Source of the DNA: a virus | Strand: one strand, 5' to 3' | Length of the DNA: 34,985 nt | IMG/VR virus record: IMGVR_UViG_3300030085_002245 | Coordinates: 1 to 34,985 of that record | Shown: piece by piece, positions 23,701-32,742 of the stretch | Position numbering within the stretch: position 1 is the first letter of the stretch | How the letters are laid out: the number at the start of each line of letters is the position of its first letter | Notes under the pieces: model-generated | Told to the model about the DNA's origin: nothing | Database searches by the model: none | What the model saw: only the letters and a program-made list of their open reading frames with translations | Position numbers and translations under genes: made by a program

Positions 23701-26700
23701 TAAACAGTTGAAGGTAATTTATCCGTAGAACCAACACCAGGGACATTAACAGTTGCAATACCGATTGCTTGAGTGGTTCCAGCACCTGCATGACTGTAGG
23801 TAAGTTTCTCACCAGTTACAAAATAGTGCTGTGGAACCAAGACGGTGTTTCTAGAGGTGCTAACGACATCAGAATCACTACCATCAATATATCTTTCAAA
23901 AACAGGGAGGTTCTTATGAGTTAAATTGAATGCTCTCTTAATATCATTTTTTGTTCCAGTGTAAACACCAAAACCAGTGTCGATGATAGCACTACCAAGA
24001 TCAATTGATGTTGGATCTCCATCAACAATTCTTAGAGCATTTTGATATACTCTCACTTGAACAGCAATATTTGCATTTGGAGTAAATCTGAGTCGAGTAA
24101 ATGCTCCAGATATATCTGCAGTAATATCGCCAAGTGAAGAATCAGAATAGATATTACCAAATTCAGTGATGTCTACATCTGTTCCATCATCAACAACTAC
24201 AACCTCAGAAACTTGAGTCTTGTTGTTAGTTGTATCTTCAACACTTACGATGTAATATGCAGCATGATATGGGTCACTAGTATAATCACTAATTGTAGTT
24301 GCTGTTGGAGAACCAGAAGCACTAATAGAAGTATAAGTAGATTCTAAAATACCAGTGTTCAATTCTTCAGTTCCAATACCAGTTGATGCTGTATTGGAGA
24401 TAGAAAGTTGAATAGTATTAACAATATATGAAACACCAGCACCAACTGTAGGTGTGAAAGTTAAATTAATATTAGAACCAGAATATCCTACACCATAAGT
24501 TCCAATACCAGTTGATGCTACTGGACCTGTGGTTGTTATAAGTTGACCATACTCAACAAAACCAATATTTGAACCATCGTGTAATATAGTAACTTCATTG
24601 AATTCATTATAACTTGAATCAGTCGCACCAATCTGAACAAGAACCTTAGAAGAAGTATATGAAGAACTAATTCCAAGAATCGTATTAGCAGCAGTAGAAC
24701 CGCTTGAAATTATTGCATTTGAAGATTCAATATTAACAATATCACCAAGGGTAGTAGTTCCTACTCCTGCAAGAGCATTCTCAATACCATACGAGACATA
24801 ACTGATATCAAAATTATTGAATTCAAATCTTACTGGATAGAACTGAAGACTTGCTTCATCACCACGGATTGTGAGATCAAAGGATCCAAGTTCTGCTGCA
24901 GTTTCAACTTGACCATATTCATTCATATAAGTCTCATTGTCATCTCTAACTGTAGTTACAAGAGAGATTTGTCTTTCAGCAGTAAATCTTCTGTCTCTAA
25001 CGTAAGTTATAAATTTACGTGCTCTACCCGAATCTAAACGGAAGGTGCCAACATTTGTGAATCTAGTGGTTCTTGCGTTGCTATTGAAATCACCACTAAT
25101 ATCATCAATGAGAAGAACTCTGTTACCAATTGATTCAGTATAGTCTTTTAATACTGCAGAACTAAAGATAATTTCATCAGATATTACATTAGGTTCAATA
25201 ACTAAGCTATTTTCAGTTGCAAGATCAAAATCGTTAACACAATTTGTATCCACAATACTGATATAATCAACTAATGTTGTAACATCGCTTTCAGACTGAG
25301 TTGTGGTTATTCCCGCAAAGTCTTCTTCTCTTGATTCTATAACCAAATCACTGAACTTCTTAAATCCAGCGGTATGGTTCATGCTGCTTACAGCGTTATC
25401 CCACTTCTCAAGTGCAACTTGAGATCTAACAGCATAAGAGAAGTATTGATAGTAATCACTATCATGAACTCTTTGCAGACTGTTGTTCAGGAATCCAGTT
25501 TCAGTCTTCCATCCCTTTCTTACGATAGAAGAAGAGTCAACATCATAAACAGCGGAGTATTCACTAACTTCTCTAATTATTGCTTCTGAATTAGTATCTT
25601 GACCTGTAATAATTTCTCCAACAGCAAATGTATCCGAACCCAATATCTTCAGAGAATTGATGAATGGATAGCGAGTTTCAATTTTTCCAGAAGCACTATC
25701 AGAAGAAACAGTTTCTCCTAAGTTAAACTTGTTCTGCTGAAGAGAAACGTCAAATGTTGGGAAATATTTTTCAGGAGTTACAATACCAGAAGAACGTTGT
25801 AGATCAAATGTTCCTGGATTTTCACCTTCATTCAATAAACCATCGACACTATAAGTGATAGTTCCGTTTGCTCCACCAATATTTGCATCAATAGAAGTAA
25901 TAGTAAATCTAGCGTAGTTATACGCACTAGAGTTAAAACCTCTTAAAGTAGTTCCAATACCAACACTGGTATTTTCTACGAGCACTTTATCGCCAACTAC
26001 GAATGGATAGAGTGAAGTGCTACTATAACTTACTGCAAGACCAACAGTGACTTCTTTTGTAGAACTATCATATGATAAAGAGTTAATACCAACACCATTA
26101 GAGTTGCTAGTTGGAATAATTGTAGGGGCAACACCACGAATACCCTTCGTATTCTTTAAGATGGTAACTTCACTATCTCCAAGTTCATAAGTCAGGTCTA
26201 AATCTGAAATGACCTTACCAGTTACGCCATCAATAGCAACTAAGTCTGGAGCAATGGTATAATACTGTCCGACAGAGGTAATTCCAATTCTATCAATATT
26301 ATTAAATGCTTCTAACTTCAGAACCTGAGATAACTTTGCAGTTGGTCTAACAGATTTGTCTACAGAATAATCAAATCCAATATCTTTGATTTCAAATTTA
26401 TCCACTCTGCCGATTGTAGTGGTTTGTGCCTCTACAACAGCATTTGAACCAGTTTTTGTTGAAATTGAAGTGATTCCAGGGAGAACTCTATAACCACTTC
26501 CCTGAGAAGTCATGGTAATATCAGCAATCTCTCCATAGGCAGTCTTGGAACTAGTAGTATAGTTAATAACTGCTTCAGATGAAAGATAAGATGATCTTTC
26601 TGGAGTTTCAAATACAGTAAATGAGAAAGTATCAGTCGTTACTCCAGAAATAACATGATTTCCAGAATAGACACTATCAAATACTAATATCTTATTACTA

Positions 26701-29700
26701 TTTGAAATATTTAAACTATCGTTAATTCTCTGAACCTTTACAGTGGGATTCTCAAGTGTATCAACTGGTTCTAATGTATAGAATAGATCTTGTGGAACGC
26801 TATCGGTAACATTTAGAGTTACTTTTGCGTCAGTGTTAACACCTACAGAACCTGTGCGGATAATATTGAAAGTGGAGGTATCATTAGAGGTTTCAAAAGA
26901 ATTTCTAAAGTTACTATCCGTATAGAAGTTTAAATCAAACGCAGAGTAAGTTGTAGAATTCTTTGTAAATGATAATGATGGGTGAGAAACATCAAATACG
27001 ACTGGTTGATTTCTATATGCTCTAATTTCTGGATTTACAAGGGACAGAGTTCCGCCAGAAGCACCAGTAATATCAATGTTTATTTGATTTTGACTGGTTG
27101 CATCAAAATAAGTATTTGCAAGGCGAATAGTGTTATCATCAACTACAATAATGAAGTAAATTCTATCATCAACTAAACCACCGGATGGAGTAGTTGCATT
27201 ATGAATCACTTTATCACCATTACTGAATTCGTGAGAATTGATAGTGATTGTATTATCAGCAAGAGTTACATCACCAGCGACAAAATCTCTTGGATTAATT
27301 AAAATTCTTCTATTACTATCGTTATACCTTACTGTAAAGTTAGTTGTGACTCCAGAGTTGCAACTAATCTGAACATTATCATTAAGTAAAATACCATGAG
27401 TTGACGCAGTGGATACTGTGATGAGATTTCTATTAACCTTTCCAGTAACAACATCATCGCCATAGTTTGTAGTAAGACTATGAACAACGCCAGCACCGAT
27501 AGAATTGAAATATAAGATATCAGTAGTAACACTGCTATTAATACCAACAAATCCACCAGTAGAACCAAGACCAACTCTATTAGTTGCAATACCAATCAAG
27601 TCGTCAGAGATTTTTGCGGCAAAAACAGTCTGTTCGTCTGTCAGCGCAAACGTCATAGAACCATCAGTGGAGACAGAAACCGCAGTTCCGCCATTTGAAG
27701 AGTAAACCAGTTTATCACCAGTAACTAAATTGTGTCCTGGAAGGAAAATACTTCTAGTTGGAACGAACAGAGAACTATTACCAACACCAGGATTCTCAAA
27801 GGTCAGGGTAGAACCAATTCCTACTCCATATGAAGAACCTAAAGCAACTGATTCTTTAGGATTAAAGTATAATTCCTTATTGACCTTATACTGGAAACGA
27901 TTTGAACTTACGCCCACTGGGAAGGTAAACTTCCTACTGTCTTCAATAACAAGAACGCCAGCAGTATGAGAAGCACCTACAGTGCTTTCATATTCTCTTT
28001 GAACTCTAACTCTATCTTCTTCAAATTCAACGTTTAAAACTTTTACCTTCTCATTTTCAACAGCAAGAATGTCATTCTCTCTGATAAAAGGATATTGTAA
28101 GTTACCATAGAGACTGATATAAGTTACAATACCTGTTGCACCAGTGGTTCCGATTCCAGTAGCAAGTGAGAAGACTTCAGATCTTATTCCTACAGCAACG
28201 TTACCAGATAAACCAGTTCCATATGTGCTAAGACCAGTAATACTAACAACATTATTATTGTTCAGATTATGAGGTACTGTAGCAAAACCAAGGAAAGTAG
28301 CACTTTCTTTTGCTTGTACAAATTCAACACCCTCTAACCTAACTTCAGCGTTTGAAACTTGTGTAACTCCCTTACCAACAACAGAGGAAACTTTAGCAGA
28401 GACATTTTGTCCACTAGTATCTTTGTTATTGAAAATAACTCTATCACCAACAGCATAGCCAGTTCCACCAGTAAGGATTCCAACAGATTCAACCTTACCT
28501 ATAGATGAGTAAGTTACTTCTGAGGTTTGCTTTCTGATATTGTTAGAATTGACGAGATACTTATACCCACTATCATTGTTTAGAATTCCATATGGAGTAG
28601 TATTTCTAAGAACACCAGTTGTATTGAGGTCTATTACATCTTGATTGTATGTTGCAATAAAATTATTCTCAATAGGAACTGACTTGTAACCATTTCCAAT
28701 GAAATATGGGAATACTGGTTTTCTGAAGTTTCTAAAGACACCAGATGTCTCTACTGAAGAAGAATTGATTGTAGAGAAATACGCATAAACACCATCGGGA
28801 TATTCTGGAGTTACACAGAATCTACCATTGTGCTCATCTAAGTCTCCAGTTTCATCAAATACATAGTCCTCAACAAAGAATCCTGCTGGATATAAAGTTG
28901 TGCTTGGTCTAGAAGAACTTAAGGATAATCTGTAACCCGACTCAAGTGCTTTTACGACTCCCCTACCATCAATGCTAGAAAATCCATATGGACCGTAGAT
29001 TGGATTTCCATCATATGCCCATCCAATAATAGGAGAGTGTGAAGTTGATAATATTTCCTTATTGTTTTGTACTCTCAGGTCAGGTGTGTATATTTTTACA
29101 CCATTAACAGTTTTGAATGAAGAAATTGTTTTTCTAAGTTTTCTTGGTGCATATGCGTGAGTAAACTGCAGACCTGTTTCAGAATTGATTCCAGTATCAA
29201 TAATACCATCATCGTCAGTAATCTTCTCACTCTGAAGCAGTCTTTCAACCAAGTTAACTGTATATTGTTTTGATACAGTTTCAAACTTGACGCCACTTCC
29301 AGAAGATATTACCTTGATAGAAGATCTTACTCTATCATAACCGTTGCCGCCAAAAATAACTTTTACATCAACTAATCTACCACCCTCTAATACTGGGGTC
29401 AGTTGACATCCAACTCCTGGACCATCAAACTCAAATCTTGGTGCAGTATTGTATCCAGAACCACTACCAGTTACTAAAACCTCAATAATCTTTCCAGCAG
29501 AAACAACAGGAATAACCTGAGCACCACTACCAGTATTAACACTAACGTTTGCTTGTCTATTGAAGTTCAATACTGCTTCAGAACCATAGTTAGAACCAGA
29601 TTGCTCAAGGAATACTGATTTAATCTCTCCACGGACAATTGGTTGAATTGATGCAGATAAATCCTGGTCAGTTCTTGTGGATACTCCAATAACTCCAGTA

Positions 29701-32700
29701 ACAGTTACACTAATCGCAGGATAGTTGAAACTATGGAATCCAGACCCACTTGAAGTTAAGTCAATGTATTGCTTTGTATTGTAGAAGAAATCAGAAACCG
29801 TAGTAACGCCAACTACAGCATTACCAACACCAGTTGTTGTAGCAGTTCCAACTTCAGACAATCTGAAGTTATTCTCATCAACTACAGTCACATAATAAGA
29901 ACTGTTGTTAGCAAGACCACCTACTTCTGTTCCTTCAGTTGTATATACTACAATCTCTCCAGAAGAATATCTGTGATTCTTTGCAGTTACTACATTTGAA
30001 TAAGTATTGATTCCTGAAGTTGGGATAGAGATTTTTCTATTCTTGTATCCAGAACCACTTTCAACTACGTCAATAGAAGATATTTTCTTCTTTAAATTTG
30101 TAGATACAAGTCTATGATTACCAATACCAAATGAAGTTAAACTTACAGTATTGATACCCGCAAAAGCATCACTTTCAGTGTCGTGTAACTTTACGGTTGT
30201 AGAGTTTTGAACTGCAACAAAGTATGTTGAACTAGTAGTTAAACCACCAATCACAGTTTGACCGTCTGGTTCGTAAACTACTCTCTCAGCATCTCTAAAC
30301 TTATGGAATGAAGAGAACCCAACAGTATTGTTTGTCAGATTGACTTCTGCTGCAAGACTTTCAGAGTTAAAAGAAACCTCGTGCTTAAATTCAAATAGTT
30401 TTGCCTTTGCAATTGCACCAGAACCACTGCCACCAGTAATACTAATGATAGGTTCGGAGACATAATCAAATCCACCATCAATAACATTAATTCTATTAAA
30501 TTTACCGTGAACTTCGCAATAACCAGTTGCACCAGTTCCTACAGTATCTACAACCTGCAGAACTGGTGGAGTAATTACATCATAATCACTACCTTCTGAA
30601 AGGACATTGATTTGTTCTAAACCACCAAAGAAAACTTTATCCTTTGATTTGTAATTTAATATCTCTACACCGTTAACAAGAATACCAGTAGGACCAAAAA
30701 CAGTATTCTCTGATTGATCGTTAGTATTGTTTGGTTCTGTTAAAGTTCTTATTAACTTCTGACCGCTTAAAGTTTTATCAGCAAGTTCTGTAATTCTAAA
30801 CTGACTATTAGTTACTGTTCCAGATACTTCGACGTATACTGCATTATAAAGATTTGATCTACTCTTAGAAAGACTGATTGAAGTATCAGATATTTTTCTA
30901 ACAAAGAATATTTGTTCAGAAATATTTAAAGTGTTTGATGAAGATTCTGCTTTATATGTTACAGAGTCTCCAGTATAAAAACCGTGTTTACCAATATCAA
31001 GAACTTCGCCACTAAAAGTACCCGAGAACGTTACAGATCTGTCCGTAACAGTCAGTGCCTCATTTAAATATGAAGGCAGTGAGTTAGAAGTTACATAGAA
31101 TGCATTTGAATCTCGACCTGCATAAGTATTTTGAACATTAGATGAATATACATTTGCACCTGCATATTGCGAAGAATCTGCCCTTCTAATTGCTTTTCTA
31201 ACGTTGATGAGTTTTGTTTGATCAAATTGTCCTTGACCAAATATATTAAATTCTTTTGCGTTTGAGACAGATGCTACATTTGAATTAACAGTGGTATCGT
31301 CTGAAAGTGTTAGTACAACAGAATCACCAAGATTGATGATATTATCATCTTTAGTGATAATTTTATAAGTAAAGTTTGAAGCGTCAATTAAAGAAACAGA
31401 ATCAACCTCATAGTTTGTTGCAATATTATACAACCAATTAGATGCCTTTGGACCTAATTCATTTTTGCCCAGAGTTTTGATCTCAACTACATCACCTGCA
31501 CTGGTTTCTTTCGTCTCCTCACCGACGTAGAGGTCTGATAAGACGCCTGTTATTCTAAGTTCTACTTCTTCAGTTCCGCTTATATCGCTATATCCATAAG
31601 CATAAGCATCAAGTCTTATCTCTTCGCCTGCATCAAAAGATCTATCTACTCCACTACATCCTAAGAACTGTGTATAAGTCTTTGATTGATAAGTAACGCT
31701 TATCCTTACGTCGGGTGTAACGTCTATAATTAAAGTTCCAGATTCTGGAAATCCGATTGTAGAGTCAACATCTAAAGTATTTGCTCCAGAAACAATAGGA
31801 CTAGTTAATTGTGTTTGTGGATGAATTGAAAATTCACCTACAATAGAACCTTTCTGATTGAAGTTATAATCTAAACTAATAACATAATATTCTTTTCCAT
31901 TTCTAACAATTCTTTCTACATTAGTAACAGAACCAGACGCTTCATCAATATCGCCTGTTTTATCTTGATACAGTGTTTTATTAACTAAGTCCTCTGGGTT
32001 ACCTTTGAGTGCTTCTACTACTAAATCTCTAGTAACTCTGTATTGTGCAGAAGAGGGAATAATTAAATGATCACTTGGTTTGATTATTGTAACATCTTCA
32101 CCATAAAGTGCTCTAAAAAGAATTTCAAAAGATTCGTCAGTTCCTTTTGAAGTGTAAAAATCTTTAGATTGCTTGATGAACAGATTTGTATTTAAATCTT
32201 CATCAAAAGTTCTTTCATCAAAACCAGGGACAAATTGTCTCTTTACTTTTTTGAAGAATTCTTTTAAGAAAAGAACGCTAAGATTGGATACAGTTGCACC
32301 ATTATCGTGCTCATCAATACTGGTATCAGTAAATACCAACTGGTCGGGGGTATTGCTCCCTTGATAGGAAGTAACGCCGCTGAAACCCCGTACACACCCC
32401 TCAAACGAGGTGTTTGTCTTAGAGGTGTAAGTAATGATCTCAGCGTCAATTTTTAAAAGACCATAAGAATCTGGAAATCCTTTTGTAGATTTGACAGAAA
32501 TGCTACGATCGTTAAAATCAACACTAGAAGTTAAAGTAGTAGAGTCTACAATATTTGTAAGGTTTTCTACTTTAACGTATTGATCGATATTTTGGAGAAT
32601 ATCATATATTCCGCTTTGATTATCTAATGCCTCGTAATACTGAGACAGAAATTCTCCTACTAAAGGAAAATCCTCCCTGACGTATGCAGGAAGTTGACTC

Positions 32701-32738
32701 TCAACAACTGAACTAAGTTTGATTCTCTTTTCTATCAT
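20742..32738 (-). CDS. 7: Giant gp7-like baseplate wedge protein (3998 residues)
   Basis: It lies between gp6 and gp8, the gene 7 position. Residues about 1-330 match the C-terminal third of T4 gp7 (1032 residues): 'DFYTSKGTDESFEILFRALY' (about 193-212) against T4 DFYSTKGIEASYKFLFKVLY, followed by LVNKTLYQDKTGDIDEASG and GKEYYVISLDYN. In T4, gp7 initiates wedge assembly. The remaining 3650 residues are modular: GxGY repeats throughout, 'HxFxxGDxVxY...GGLxxxxYFV' units (about 583, 811, 921, 1835), a YHYH domain (about 1215-1350), a 'LQRVHDSDYYQYFSYAVRSQ' segment (about 2415), three EYGQ-type domains (about 2574-2903), and two 'F-D-G...LLVFLNDILQVP' modules (about 3218-3278, 3510-3583). No frameshift or internal stop is seen over 12 kb. 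Size alone makes it the window's largest investment; the extension may form peripheral baseplate decorations. Confidence 0.88.
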   Translation of the reverse strand: MIEKRIKLSSVVESQLPAYVREDFPLVGEFLSQYYEALDNQSGIYDILQNIDQYVKVENLTNIVDSTTLTSSVDFNDRSISVKSTKGFPDSYGLLKIDAEIITYTSKTNTSFEGCVRGFSGVTSYQGSNTPDQLVFTDTSIDEHDNGATVSNLSVLFLKEFFKKVKRQFVPGFDERTFDEDLNTNLFIKQSKDFYTSKGTDESFEILFRALYGEDVTIIKPSDHLIIPSSAQYRVTRDLVVEALKGNPEDLVNKTLYQDKTGDIDEASGSVTNVERIVRNGKEYYVISLDYNFNQKGSIVGEFSIHPQTQLTSPIVSGANTLDVDSTIGFPESGTLIIDVTPDVRISVTYQSKTYTQFLGCSGVDRSFDAGEEIRLDAYAYGYSDISGTEEVELRITGVLSDLYVGEETKETSAGDVVEIKTLGKNELGPKASNWLYNIATNYEVDSVSLIDASNFTYKIITKDDNIINLGDSVVLTLSDDTTVNSNVASVSNAKEFNIFGQGQFDQTKLINVRKAIRRADSSQYAGANVYSSNVQNTYAGRDSNAFYVTSNSLPSYLNEALTVTDRSVTFSGTFSGEVLDIGKHGFYTGDSVTYKAESSSNTLNISEQIFFVRKISDTSISLSKSRSNLYNAVYVEVSGTVTNSQFRITELADKTLSGQKLIRTLTEPNNTNDQSENTVFGPTGILVNGVEILNYKSKDKVFFGGLEQINVLSEGSDYDVITPPVLQVVDTVGTGATGYCEVHGKFNRINVIDGGFDYVSEPIISITGGSGSGAIAKAKLFEFKHEVSFNSESLAAEVNLTNNTVGFSSFHKFRDAERVVYEPDGQTVIGGLTTSSTYFVAVQNSTTVKLHDTESDAFAGINTVSLTSFGIGNHRLVSTNLKKKISSIDVVESGSGYKNRKISIPTSGINTYSNVVTAKNHRYSSGEIVVYTTEGTEVGGLANNSSYYVTVVDENNFRLSEVGTATTTGVGNAVVGVTTVSDFFYNTKQYIDLTSSGSGFHSFNYPAISVTVTGVIGVSTRTDQDLSASIQPIVRGEIKSVFLEQSGSNYGSEAVLNFNRQANVSVNTGSGAQVIPVVSAGKIIEVLVTGSGSGYNTAPRFEFDGPGVGCQLTPVLEGGRLVDVKVIFGGNGYDRVRSSIKVISSGSGVKFETVSKQYTVNLVERLLQSEKITDDDGIIDTGINSETGLQFTHAYAPRKLRKTISSFKTVNGVKIYTPDLRVQNNKEILSTSHSPIIGWAYDGNPIYGPYGFSSIDGRGVVKALESGYRLSLSSSRPSTTLYPAGFFVEDYVFDETGDLDEHNGRFCVTPEYPDGVYAYFSTINSSSVETSGVFRNFRKPVFPYFIGNGYKSVPIENNFIATYNQDVIDLNTTGVLRNTTPYGILNNDSGYKYLVNSNNIRKQTSEVTYSSIGKVESVGILTGGTGYAVGDRVIFNNKDTSGQNVSAKVSSVVGKGVTQVSNAEVRLEGVEFVQAKESATFLGFATVPHNLNNNNVVSITGLSTYGTGLSGNVAVGIRSEVFSLATGIGTTGATGIVTYISLYGNLQYPFIRENDILAVENEKVKVLNVEFEEDRVRVQREYESTVGASHTAGVLVIEDSRKFTFPVGVSSNRFQYKVNKELYFNPKESVALGSSYGVGIGSTLTFENPGVGNSSLFVPTRSIFLPGHNLVTGDKLVYSSNGGTAVSVSTDGSMTFALTDEQTVFAAKISDDLIGIATNRVGLGSTGGFVGINSSVTTDILYFNSIGAGVVHSLTTNYGDDVVTGKVNRNLITVSTASTHGILLNDNVQISCNSGVTTNFTVRYNDSNRRILINPRDFVAGDVTLADNTITINSHEFSNGDKVIHNATTPSGGLVDDRIYFIIVVDDNTIRLANTYFDATSQNQINIDITGASGGTLSLVNPEIRAYRNQPVVFDVSHPSLSFTKNSTTYSAFDLNFYTDSNFRNSFETSNDTSTFNIIRTGSVGVNTDAKVTLNVTDSVPQDLFYTLEPVDTLENPTVKVQRINDSLNISNSNKILVFDSVYSGNHVISGVTTDTFSFTVFETPERSSYLSSEAVINYTTSSKTAYGEIADITMTSQGSGYRVLPGITSISTKTGSNAVVEAQTTTIGRVDKFEIKDIGFDYSVDKSVRPTAKLSQVLKLEAFNNIDRIGITSVGQYYTIAPDLVAIDGVTGKVISDLDLTYELGDSEVTILKNTKGIRGVAPTIIPTSNSNGVGINSLSYDSSTKEVTVGLAVSYSSTSLYPFVVGDKVLVENTSVGIGTTLRGFNSSAYNYARFTITSIDANIGGANGTITYSVDGLLNEGENPGTFDLQRSSGIVTPEKYFPTFDVSLQQNKFNLGETVSSDSASGKIETRYPFINSLKILGSDTFAVGEIITGQDTNSEAIIREVSEYSAVYDVDSSSIVRKGWKTETGFLNNSLQRVHDSDYYQYFSYAVRSQVALEKWDNAVSSMNHTAGFKKFSDLVIESREEDFAGITTTQSESDVTTLVDYISIVDTNCVNDFDLATENSLVIEPNVISDEIIFSSAVLKDYTESIGNRVLLIDDISGDFNSNARTTRFTNVGTFRLDSGRARKFITYVRDRRFTAERQISLVTTVRDDNETYMNEYGQVETAAELGSFDLTIRGDEASLQFYPVRFEFNNFDISYVSYGIENALAGVGTTTLGDIVNIESSNAIISSGSTAANTILGISSSYTSSKVLVQIGATDSSYNEFNEVTILHDGSNIGFVEYGQLITTTGPVASTGIGTYGVGYSGSNINLTFTPTVGAGVSYIVNTIQLSISNTASTGIGTEELNTGILESTYTSISASGSPTATTISDYTSDPYHAAYYIVSVEDTTNNKTQVSEVVVVDDGTDVDITEFGNIYSDSSLGDITADISGAFTRLRFTPNANIAVQVRVYQNALRIVDGDPTSIDLGSAIIDTGFGVYTGTKNDIKRAFNLTHKNLPVFERYIDGSDSDVVSTSRNTVLVPQHYFVTGEKLTYSHAGAGTTQAIGIATVNVPGVGSTDKLPSTVYAVKESDLKIKFAASAENALKPSPVIFDITSVGIGTSHRFVSTNQNARGLFSVDNAIQSPVVSTAVTTTITQQVLSTDDTLNLSGITSISGGDLLKINNEIIRVDSVGIGTFTNRLRVRRNWMGTTLAAHTANDLVTKVEGDYNIVDNVLNFISAPIGPSPISSTTNPPDSRDFTGITTHSTFSGRTFMRSGTVGATTDSYAKNYVFDDVSQSFTGIQTSFLLQANGQNITGINSAIVLINEILQEPSRSSEFVSVVGDINFHENVGVTSVQFTGTATSALYDINTSNLPSGGVIVSVGSSAGLGYQPLVAAGGTAVISGLGTITSISIGNSGSGYRAGVQTVVNVGIATSSTGTPNIEFIGTAAISGGHIVSVAITNPGAGYTATNAPVVIFDDPLSYSNVPLVYSSESTGIGTQATVDIVVGQGSSVIDFEIRNTGYGYGQGQTLTVAIGGTSGIPTDTSYTFEEFHIDIDSVQTDKFSAWTFGDLEVIDKIENLFDGTRTRFPLKVDGFDKSILARRGSALEVKANLLVFLNDILQVPDQGYIFNGGSLITFTEAPKVNDTCKILFYKGTGEVDVAEIDTLETVTEGDTLKLYDENIYLEENPRLVKDVPSSDIANTNPYAGPGITRNESFERAVVWCRQTEDIFINGKAVGKDRDIYEPRIQPTSNIIQPVGVGSTTIYVESVKTFFDNENEFSSSTYKTKVRIVSQDTLVGASATAVVSGLGTISSIVIDNPGIGYTSVPSVTIANPVGLGTTQRADATATISAGGTVTSISITSPGTGYTSSTPPVVLISQPVVKEETITNVIYSGDFGVVSGVNTTSVGVASTGIVFDLYIPQDSFLRDANLVGTAVTVSGISTGDYFIVRQSNVGNGVTSLYGDGTVLGIGTEFLDNVYEVAAVSIAQTNAVGYGTTYVAKVTVSVSDFNGLTGLGHSQFFGIYSWGKLSNLIRGGNPEEYSFYGFSGINTSASVIRSNPLKYDTYLI
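22905..23085 (-). other. FDG/LLVFLND-type module, copy 1 in gp7-like protein
   Basis: FDDVSQSFTGIQTSFLL and SAIVLINEILQEPS (residues about 3218-3278) form a weaker copy of the module at residues 3510-3583 (FDGTRTRFPL, LLVFLNDILQVPDQGY, ITFTEAPK). The better copy is the type of beta module found in many phage structural proteins. Boundaries are approximate. Confidence 0.6.
24030..25017 (-). repeat. Three tandem EYGQ-type domains in gp7-like protein
   Basis: Residues about 2574-2651, 2691-2779 and 2824-2903 share the order beta-strand, 'D(D/G)xxxxxxEYGQ' turn and LxFxP strand: NETYMNEYGQVETAAELG with LQFYPV; SNIGFVEYGQLITTTG with LTFTPT; and TDVDITEFGNIYSDSSLG with LRFTPN. Divergence at the DNA level is large, so the duplication is old. 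Confidence 0.7.
28689..29096 (-). other. YHYH domain in gp7-like protein
   Basis: Residues about 1215-1350 contain 'HSPIIGWAYDGNPIYGPYGF', then DLDEHNGRFCVTPEYPDGVY and AYFSTINS, the core of the YHYH family (SPIIGxAxDGxPIYGPYG, then LDExNGRF). The function of this domain is unknown. It is typical of marine T4-like phages in my recollection. Confidence 0.85.
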
Positions 32739-32742
32739 TTCT

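Noticed and set aside
27329-27595. Leu/Val-rich minus-strand frame resembling a membrane protein
   Set aside because: Off-frame reading of the gp7-like gene; hydrophobicity arises from T-rich codons.
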